In this document: positions 55,746-64,000 of the stretch, one piece after another | Numbering within the stretch: position 1 is the stretch's first letter | Layout of the letters: each line of letters begins with the position of its first letter | Origin: Austropuccinia psidii | Taxonomy: Eukaryota > Basidiomycota > Pucciniomycetes > Pucciniales > Sphaerophragmiaceae | Reading direction: 5' to 3' | Length of the DNA stretch: 64,000 nt | Assembly (NCBI GenBank): GCA_023105745.1 | Contig: JALGQZ010000008.1 | Coordinates: 21,761,866 to 21,825,865, forward strand | Program-made: the position numbers and the translations under genes | The notes under the pieces: generated by a model | The model's database searches: none | What the model saw: only the letters and a program-made list of their open reading frames with translations | Told to the model about the DNA's origin: nothing

Positions 55746-56477
55746 GAGGCTAATTCAGATTGATTGATTTTTGTATATAAAATTTATGCAAATTATCCTC
55801 CTCCAAAGTCCTATTTATTTCTTGAATCCAACCTGAGTCTCTTTTTTTATCAAACATGTGGCAATTTTGTACTCAAAAATAGTCATATTACAGACATTAA
55901 AAAAAATTGAAATAAAAACACTTTTTGCGCCTTCACTTGTTGTCCCACTTAAAAAATTCCCCAAAACTATGAGGATTTAGTTCTTTATTGTCCAGATTGA
56001 ACCCTTCACTTGAAAAAAATGAAGGAAATTTATAAGTGGGAAGATTTTAAATTAACTTTTTAAAAATAGTCATATTACAAACACAGAAAAAAAAATTGAA
56101 AAAGAAAACACTTTTTGTGCCTTCACTTGTCCCACAAAAAGAATTTCCCAAAATTATGGGCTTCTAGCTCTTTATTGTCAAGATTGAACTCTTCAATCAA
56201 AAAAAAATTAATGAAATTCATAAGTGGGAAGATTTTAAATGAATTTTTCATAAAAATATGCCATTTTGTCAAATTGGCCAAACCTGAGAAATTTGGCAAA
56301 AAAATGAAAACATTTGAGGATATTGACATCCCATGTAGGAAAAAATATGGCAAAAAATATCAATCAAAAACCTCAAATCTGAGCCTGAGGAATTTTTTTT
56401 AAAAAAGAAGGTCACTTATGTGTTTTGGCCATAAATTGTAAAAGCACGTAAGAACTTACGTGTGTTTACCAACACCC
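55746..56477 (+). other. 3' subterminal region and TIR of MULE-B
   Basis: Non-coding. It contains two to three drifted repeats of a 150-bp unit with GCCTTCACTTGT, TTCTTTATTG and TAAGTGGGAAGATTTTAAA, also seen inverted in MULE-A near 14220-14480. It ends with an inverted repeat CACGTAAG-AA-CTTACGTG (56445-56462) and the ACCAACACCC terminus. Confidence 0.65.
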
Positions 56478-58455
56478 TAAAAAATACCATAAGAATTATG
56501 ATGAGTTATGATTATTTTATCATTATTATAGTCATAGAAAATTATAACAATAACAAGTGTAAAGCTCATAATGAGACAATCAAATGTGGAAAATAATAAT
56601 ATTTAACCACTTATGAATCATATATAAATATTATTTATGAAAGAAATTATAACACACACTGTGCAGAGATAAATATTATAGAAAAATTCTATATAAAAAA
56701 ACTAATACTACGTAAAAAAGATATATAACCTTAAAGAAAACTTACTTATAATATTTATTTAATATAAAAAGTCAAAAAACAACAGTTATTACATCAAAAG
56801 ATGTTTATAAGTTAAACACATGTCAAAAATCAATATTTTAAAATATAAAACATCTTTTTATGGTATAAAATAATATTTTAAGAGTTTATAAGAGGAATTT
56901 GGTGATACAAAAGATATTTTAAGAGAATAATTTTATATAATGAAATATATTATTTGTGATTACAAAAATATAATCTAAATTCTATTAGTTAAGTTCTTTA
57001 TTCATAATTTATAAAGAGTAAAATAATTTGATAATTACTTTGATGATATAAGATTCTATATTGAATAAAATATTGCTTGTTTAAGATGTCCAATTAATTG
57101 GAATAATAATTAGTTATTGGCAAAAATAGTGACTTGTAGGCTCTTTTGATCCTGCAGAGAAGCTCTCATGATCAATAATGGATATAGAGGGCATGCTCAG
57201 GTCAAAACTGAAAAACCATGCTTAGAAAAGAGGTGCTTAACTTAAGGTAACTTATTTTTAATTCCAATTGAAATTTACCAGTGTTATTCTTAACTCCAAG
57301 TAACTTGAATCCTCTTATTGATTAATTATTCTAATTTTTAATATGAAGTAAGTTTATTTATATCAAAGTTCATCAAATGAATGGCTTAAAAAAATTTTAA
57401 AGGAAAAATCTCTTAAACTAAATTTCTAATTAATTTTTAAAGAAATCTTAGTTTTCTTTTAGAATAATTAAGAATGTTACATTCAAGGCTAACTAGCAAT
57501 TAAACCTTTTCAAAAAAGATACTTAAGATTTGGTGTATAAACATATAACATTGGTTTGTAATCTGGGTGAGGCTCTCAGGAAAATCCATTGAAGATTGGT
57601 TTTTCAATGAATTTTTACAAATAGAAATACACACCAAACTTGAGCTTTGGATAAGGTCTTGATACTTGTAGCATTAAAGTTTTTAAGCTTATTCAAGCTT
57701 TGAAAGTTGTTAAAACCTTGTTTTCAAGCTTTCTTAATGGTATTTACCCTTTGGAAGCTTGAAATTCCTGTCCAAATTGGGACAAAACGAGTTTAAAATT
57801 TAAGGTTGGATCAAAGTCTAATCTTAAAGCTCAAATAAGGTTTAAAATCCTCAAATACTGGTGGACAACCTTAATAGAGTAATTGAAGATCCAAAAAGTT
57901 GGGTACCCCAGCTCTATTTGGTCTTTTTTGTTTTCCCCACCTTTCTGCGTGGATTGTTTCCTTTTATTTATATAAAGCCATACTCTGGCCTTAAATCCTA
58001 TTAAATTGAGCTCACAAAGGATTTATATTATGTATGGAAAGTCCTTAACCAATTCAGAAAACACACACAACACCTCAATTTTAGCTAAAAGTTTGTTAAG
58101 TTTGCATAAACCTTATGCAACTTTAAATTTAAGCTTGAATAATCTTAAATTCAACAATTTTAAAGACTGTTAAAAAAGTTTCAATTTTACTGTGAGATTC
58201 TTAAATATTCTAATAAAATGAGAAATGAATATTTTTGGGTATAACACCCTATGTGTCTACCCTAGGTTATTTTTGGTGCAGAATCCAAAACTGACATAAT
58301 AATTTTAACTTTGTTTATCCAAAATAAATTTATGTTTATTTTTTGTTATTTCTTTGTCTCAAATTCAATTGATAAGTCTGTTTAGGACCAAATCAATTGT
58401 ATATAAAGTTATTTGTGGCCTTATGGCTATGTCATACATATCTCACAGGCTCACA
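56478..58455 (-). repeat. 3' LTR of element C, proximal part
   Basis: On the minus strand it starts TGTGAGCCTGTGAG at 58455, right after the purine tract (complement of 58456-58464). It matches the LTR at 38160-40335 through most of its length. It is cut at 56478 by MULE-B. Confidence 0.75.
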
Positions 58456-58639
58456 TTCCCTACCACAAAAAGAGATTGTGCTACAATTTTTCCTGAATAG
58501 TATACCCCCAATTGGATTGGAGGGTATGATACACTGTCCAACCTCTCTAATCATACTCTTAAGTATGTAAATCACACAAATTTTTATTGAGGAATTGGTC
58601 TTGTCTCATTTATGAATCTTCTGAGAAATTTTGGGAATC

Positions 58640-59982
58640 AGGTATGTAACTTTCTGAAAGCCACTCATCTTCATGTTGTGGGTTACTGTTGCTGAATAAG
58701 TATTCTATTTTATTTTTTTCCCTAAATCTTCTTTCTTTAAAGACTTTTAGCACCTTTTTTCTTCACTTTCATCAAGTGGTGGTACTTCTAAGGCTGTTTC
58801 ATTTCTCAAAGTAAATAATTCCTTATCACTTGAAGTGTAATGCCTTACTAGACCAACAGGGAAAGCTGGATGTTTATTTTACAATTATCCTGACAGTTCT
58901 ACTTGTACAGCATTTGCCCCATGAAGGGCGTTAATAATAAATGGTCCTGCAAAGAAATCTTTCAATTTATTTGGGACTTGAATATTGTTAAAATTGTAGG
59001 TTGAAGCTAGTATCAAGTCCCCTGCTTTGGATTCTGGGGTCTTATTACTTTTATCCCACTTTTCTTTAGAATATTCAAAGGCATAAGTCATACTCTGAGT
59101 GGAATGATGCCTTACTTTATAAATAAATAGCTTAAATCTTGATACAGTTGACTGAATATCAACTAAATCTTTCTTAAAAGTATTACCTGGAATTTTACAA
59201 TCCCATCCATTTTCCAAAATTGCAGGAGTCTTTCCTGTTGAAGTATGGATGGAAGTGTTGTAGGATAATTCCAATTCTGGTATAGTTGTACACCAATCAT
59301 GGGTAAAGCCATTGGAATATTTAAGCTCCAGGCCATAAGCACAAAATATCCTGATCATGTCCTCAAGGGTCTGCATTGTTCTTTCTGCTAATCCATCATT
59401 TTTTGGATGGTAAGCTTTTGAGGATGACAGCTTTTTACCCAAAAGCTTATGTAAATTTGTCCATAAGGCTGATGTAAATTTTGGGTCTCTATCACTAATG
59501 ATTTTTTTTTCAAAGAGACCAGTATGAGATATTAATCTGTTCCAAATTATAAGATCTGTATCCATAGTTGTGTCATCTTTATGACATGGAAAAAAGATAA
59601 GGGTCTTGCTGTACCTGTCTACAATAACAAGACATTTATTGTAACTTTTTTCACCACCAGGTGGTAGGGTAGTCACCCAATCCATATAAACCACTTCCCA
59701 TGGGGTACTTGCTTCTTGAATATAAATCATTAAGCCAAATCTTTTACCAGTAGCTTTATTTGCCTTTTGACACCTGTCACAACTGTGACAGTATTAAATG
59801 ACATCTTTTCTCCAAGATGGCAACCAAGCACATGTCTTAATTGTTTCTATTGTTCTGTATTCAGAAATATGTCCATAATAAATTCTGTCAAGGCACTCTA
59901 TTAATATTGTGTTAATAAAAAATCTACTACATAAGACCATTACACATGTGTGCTTAGACCTATGATACAAGATACCATCCAA
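58640..59982 (-). pseudogene. Integrase and chromodomain remnant of element C
   Basis: The frame 59794-59982 carries the integrase zinc-site part (HRSKH...ECLDRIYYGHISEYRT). The frame 58885-59730 carries the catalytic core with Asp in YMDWVT, Asp in ISDRDPKF and Glu in GLAERTMQ. The C-terminal barrel reads GDLILASTYNFNNIQ. Beyond it a shifted chromodomain relic (HEDEWLSESYIPDS) can be read at about 58640-58690. The catalytic triad is intact, but the protein is broken on both sides. Confidence 0.8.
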
Positions 59983-60320
59983 TAAATGGAATCATAAGTT
60001 ATCATATGATGTTTTCCAAATATCATCTAAAGAATTAGCCAAAGCTGTATCTTCAAAATGTTTGTCAATTAGAGAAGTAAGAATATGGAAATTCTTATCT
60101 TGCTAATAGATTTATCTAACTTCTTCAAGGAATTCTTTTCCCACATCTGTGATGTTGATTCCTTTGATTGGGATTCAAGGCTCTGCACTCTCAGGAAAAT
60201 AAGCAATATTGTCAGTCTTATTGGGTAATTCCCATCTACTCAAGCCATAAGAATTTTCTGAATATTTCCAGCTTTATTTACTATGGTAATATTACCTTTA
60301 TACTCCTGTATAGCAATCTT

Positions 60321-61674
60321 CTATCTTGACATGTGTCTGTTAGGAGTTTTCATGTTAAGAAGTGATCTCACAGAATTACAATAAGTAATTTCTTCAAACA
60401 CACTACCATCAAGATAATAATGAAGTCTCTCCAGAGCCCAAACAAGGAAAAGGCACTCCATTTGACTTGCTCCATATCTAACCTCTGTAGGTTTATTATG
60501 TATTGAGATAAAGCAAACTGGACCTTCATAAGGCTTGTCATTGGCAATATAAGCTTGAAAAAGAGCTGAACCTAGACCTTCACCACATGCATAAATATAC
60601 AGCTTGAAAGGAAGTTTCCAGTATGGAATTAATAATAATGGCTCATGGGTTAAGGCATAATTGATTGTTCCATATTCTTTAATCCTTTCTTGTGCCATTT
60701 CAAAGACATTTGGTTGATCACAAATTCAGTACAATGATCTGGAATGGATTGCCAAATCTTTAAGGTGCTGCCTGTAATAACTGGAAAATCTTAAGAAATA
60801 ATTCATTTATTTTTTGTTCTGAGGAATTTTCTTTATTAAGACTGCAGCAAGTTTGTTTTTATCAACACCAAGGCTTAGTCCTGAAACTACATGTCCTTGA
60901 GCTTTGAACTCATGAAATCCAAAATTACATTTCCTGAGAGATATTTTCATTTTCACTCACAGAATTTTCTTAAGTACTAATTAAACTCTCTCTAAATGCA
61001 ATTGCCATTTTTCTGAATAAATAATCTCATCAATATAAATGATTAACCATCCCTCTGATAGCTCATGTGGGAAAATGGTATTAATCATTCTTTGATAATG
61101 AGAGGGTGCATTTTTAATACCAAAAGGCATCCTCAATTATTCATAAATACTACAATGAGAAATTATTCTCAATAATTTTCTAGCATGAGCTGTCAAAACA
61201 TTCTGATGGAAACCTTCCCAGAAAATTAATGGAAGTGATGAATTTTGCTTTGGATAATTGAGTCAAAGTCTCATGTATTCTAGGAATTGGATACCTTTCC
61301 AGAATACTATAGGTATTCAATGCTCTAAAATAACCAAAAAACCTTGATTTGTCATCATTCCAAGTAATCATCACAGGGGTTGTGACTTCTACTTACTCAT
61401 TATGTCCAACTTTTCTAAGAACCCCCAGTTTCATAAGCTCATTAATATGAGTTTCCAATGCTTCCCTAGCTCTGGGGAGAGCTGGGTAAGGTGGTATTCT
61501 TAATAGTGGAGGGTAAGGTCTTTCCACATTAAGCATAATGTCCACCTCATGGCCTTTGATAGCCCCTAGTGGTTTATTATCAGAAGCAAAGGATTCTCTA
61601 CATTGAAATGATATTTGAATAAGGTCTTCCTTTATTTCTAATGTTAATTCATGACTAATTTTTGCTTCAATCAA
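60321..61674 (-). pseudogene. Reverse transcriptase and RNase H remnant of element C
   Basis: The frame 61393-61674 is the N-terminal linker (SFASDNKPLGAIKGHEVDIML...RPYPPLLR). The frame 61180-61374 is the first fingers/palm part ([22 protein letters not shown]). The central palm is broken, and its catalytic motif reads YIDE rather than YIDD at about 61020-61040. The frame 60321-60698 is RNase H (FKLYIYACGEGLGSAL, where the usual first Asp is Tyr; MECLFLVWALERLHYYL). Multiple stops are present. Confidence 0.8.
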
Positions 61675-61689
61675 TTAATTTGTCACAAA

Positions 61690-62958
61690 TCTTCCTTTAT
61701 TAACATTTTAATTTTCCCAATGACAGTTATTTCTCTTTTTTCTTGTGGAAAAGCAATTTTTCAACTTTTATTTTCCCCTATAGTAAAATATCTGTCTTTA
61801 TGATTATTAATATAAATACCATAAATATTGAGATAATAATTTACAATTGTAAAATGTTGTGAAGTGCATTTATTCATAACAACAAATTTGATTTACAGTC
61901 TGATACTTCCTTCAGGGTTAGGAAATATCATTTCTGCTTCAAGAATGCCCAAAGTGTGGATATTTTGGCTATCACTGCTAAACTTTATACCTTCAATTGG
62001 AATCAATTGTTACTGCCAATTGGTATGAATTATGTCACGATAATTTCTGCCAACACAAGTACAAAACGCACCTGAGTCAAGATGTATCTTGACTTCTTTG
62101 TTGTTTATTACAATATTAGTGATACAAGAAGATCCAGCTGTATAGCCTTTACCTATGGCAGGATTGGTTGTCTACATTTTAGAATCTTCCACATGTATGA
62201 GATCCATACATACATAAATGTACTGTGGTAAGTGAGTATGCACTTCTGTGACTTCAAAGGATACATTAGTGTTTTCTATAATAAGTTAATCTGGTATTTC
62301 TTCTTCTTCAGAAGGCTCAGAATGACTTTTTTGAGAATATAAATCATTTTTTCTTTTTTTTGTCACCTTTTTCAATTTCTATCTCATCTATTCTTGTCTT
62401 TTTTGGACAAGTATTACCCAAATGAGATGTAATTCCACATTTATGACATTGAAAGGGGGCTCTGGCTTGTGGTTTATTTGATCTTGAAATTGGTTTCCCA
62501 CTAGTCTTATTATCTATTTGGGGTTTATACCAGTTTCCACCAATTTTTGTCTGGTAGGGATGTCTTCCATGGAATTGATATAATCTTCTGTAGAGAAAGG
62601 TTCAATAAATCTGCTTCTTATAGAATTATCAAGGTCACCACCACACTTTCTTAATATCTTTTTATGTACCATTGTTTCAGAAATATCAGGATGAAGAGCA
62701 GTTAAATTGTCTTTCTGTTTAAGGAACCAAGGCATGGGCCTGTCCCTTTCAATATTAAAAGTGGCTTCTTCAAAAGAATTTTCCATTTTAAATCTCCAGG
62801 AATCATTTTCCAATTTGGAAATAATTTTTTATTTCCACCAAGGCCACAAGTCTTTACCATGGGCTTGTCTCATTTTGAAATACCATTTATTTTCTTATTT
62901 GGTAAAAAATGATTGTAATCTGGCACTTATGTATTCATCTTGTAAGGTGTGGATATGA
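61690..62958 (-). pseudogene. Gag, zinc knuckle and protease remnant of element C
   Basis: The capsid part is readable at 62514-62813 ([16 protein letters not shown]..., [13 protein letters not shown]). The zinc knuckle is an intact C-x2-C-x4-H-x4-C (CHKCGITSHLGNTC) at about 62404-62450. The protease active-site loop reads [11 protein letters not shown] near 62060-62095. Frames shift repeatedly between them. The protein resembles element B more than element A, so B and C are related lineages. Confidence 0.75.
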
Positions 62959-63000
62959 AACTTTGATAAAATATCAAGTACTTTTCCTGTCCTCAAAATT

Positions 63001-63882
63001 TGTATAAGGTAAAATTATTTGAAAATATTAAGAAATAGTATTTTTAAAGAGAAAACATGCCAATTTTATTGTTTTCACTTTTTAAGTATCAAACAATAAT
63101 ATAATAAAAAGTAATTGTTTTACCAACAATAAAGATATATCCAAAAATACTCTACAAGAGATATTTAAGGCTACAAAAAAATTTTCTTCAAGAGCAATTT
63201 CAATTGGAATTAATTGAGAAAAGAACTGAAAGCAATTAATTAAAGAACAAAGTCTTTATAAAGATATTTAAAGAGAAAACATTCCCAAAAGTGACCAGAA
63301 TGAATTTGGAAACAAAGTGACAAAATTAACAGTGATGAAAGATGCTTTAATTCACTTTTGGGGTGGTTCAGGGCTAAAAATGACTATAAGAGTTACAAAC
63401 AATGATTATAATAATTTTTTCAAGTCGTTAAAAGGTTTAAAATGATATTAAAAGGGTGGTTGGAATCCTTCATTGATTGGTTTAACAGTGTTTAAACTAA
63501 TTATAAAAGGAAAAGATTCTAACATGAAGAGAAAAGCGGGGCAAAGAAGACATTATTTTATAGCCATAAATTTTCTTACTCCAAAAAGTGAAATTTACTC
63601 TTTTCATTAGTGGAAAACACTCTGAAAACAGAAAAGCCAATTATGTCATCATTGAACCCTGGTTTAGACCAAAAAAGGGCTGGTTTTAGCCATTTTAGAC
63701 CCTTAAATCAGCCATTACTGTAGTAATACCTGGCCTAGAGCCTTCAAAACACTTCAAAATGAGTGTAGGAGACGTAGAAACCAGTTAAAACTGTTATTAC
63801 TAGGATTTTTTTATCTTAAGGGTAGTTTTACCCTCTTGGCAACAGTTGAAACTGCCCTGGTTGGTATCAAAACCTCATCATC
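63001..63882. other. Leader-side flank of element C, no gene recognised
   Basis: AT-rich then mixed composition. Neither the 5' LTR nor a minus-strand primer-binding site of element C could be placed. From about 63600 the composition changes and resembles LTR sequence. Confidence 0.4.
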
Positions 63883-63911
63883 AATTGAGTCACAGACCCT
63901 GTGACTCAATT
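63883..63911. repeat. Perfect 13-bp inverted repeat with 3-nt loop
   Basis: AATTGAGTCACAG and CTGTGACTCAATT are separated by ACC. CTGTGACTCAA also stands at the start of the element A LTR (its bases 8-18), so this could be another head-to-head pair of LTR starts. Confidence 0.75.
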
Positions 63912-63974
63912 CCAGGCCAAAAGTGATGAACATTTGTGTGGATTTTTACATCTCACACCTTACAGCAAGGAGTT

Positions 63975-63986
63975 TGGGGGTCTGGC
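63975..63986 (+). promoter_or_regulatory. Possible primer-binding site at the window edge
   Basis: TGGGGGTCTGGC follows an LTR-like end (ACACCTTACA, ending 63964) after ten bases. It matches the tRNA-Pro complement at 11 of 12 positions. It may be the start of another Gypsy internal region that continues outside the window. Confidence 0.35.
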
Positions 63987-64000
63987 TCCCCCTTAGAGAC

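Larger units (their letters stand above)
41761..56477 (+). mobile_element. MULE transposon (MULE-B) containing Gypsy element B
   Basis: The left end is GGGTATTGGTAAAAACAC and the right end is the complement of GGGTGTTGGTAAACACAC. The flanks TAAAAAAA (41753-41760) and TAAAAAAT (56478-56485) are a likely 8-bp duplication. Without element B the transposon is about 4.32 kb, matching MULE-A (4.35 kb), and it has the same gene order in the plus direction. Several stops show it was already decaying, or has decayed since. Confidence 0.85.
41586..63000 (-). mobile_element. Decayed Ty3/Gypsy element C, split by nested insertions
   Basis: Read on the minus strand, gag, zinc knuckle, protease, reverse transcriptase, RNase H, integrase and a chromodomain relic run from about 62958 to 58640. 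They are followed by a purine-rich GGTAGGGAA and the 3' LTR starting TGTGAGCC at 58455. That LTR continues to 56478, is interrupted by MULE-B, and finishes at 41760-41586. The 5' LTR is not identifiable in the window. Many stops and shifts are present, so this is the oldest layer of the nest. Confidence 0.8.

Overview
The window looks like a piece of a large, AT-rich, transposon-filled basidiomycete genome, most likely a rust fungus (Pucciniales). The grounds are chromodomain Ty3/Gypsy elements, MULE transposons with an added OTU domain, a hAT element with short GT-AG introns, intron-bearing tRNA genes, and the decayed remnant of a protein type I associate with rust genomes. The Gag-Pol of the first Gypsy element resembles predicted proteins I remember from Austropuccinia psidii; this is unverified recollection. 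At least 60% of the window is recognisable mobile DNA.

Layout. 1-590: old LTR pieces, including a head-to-head fold-back. 1430-11142: complete Gypsy element A (TSD CTACT, LTRs about 0.5% apart, Gag-Pol frame broken by two TAG codons). 11148-13941: deletion derivative of another Gypsy element. 13942-18289: MULE-A (minus strand), transposase plus OTU. 18528-19676: a tRNA-Pro(AGG) gene cut inside its intron by a 1.05-kb TIR transposon (TSD TAA). 19746-22514: complete hAT element (TSD CACCTCTC) with a three-exon transposase carrying one frameshift. 22523-26150: the most host-like stretch, with a tRNA-Arg(ACG) and one probable host gene on the minus strand (23400-24323). 26150-38160: AT-rich decayed DNA holding a rust-type pseudogene, ORF remnants and a dead Tc1/mariner. 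38160-40335: an LTR abutting a gene remnant.

41586-about 63000 is a three-level nest: decayed Gypsy element C (minus strand) has MULE-B (41761-56477) in its 3' LTR, and MULE-B carries the complete Gypsy element B (44221-54616, TSD ATATC), whose 1,900-codon Gag-Pol frame is uninterrupted.

How the parts relate. Elements A and B, and a relic at 11862, have primer-binding sites that match the 3' end of the tRNA-Pro found broken here. A and B both carry, in the 5' part of gag, a second reading frame in the +1 register with a related helical domain. It is reached through predicted introns whose duplicated splice sites could choose between the small protein and Gag-Pol. This shared arrangement is the most promising candidate for an undescribed system in the window.
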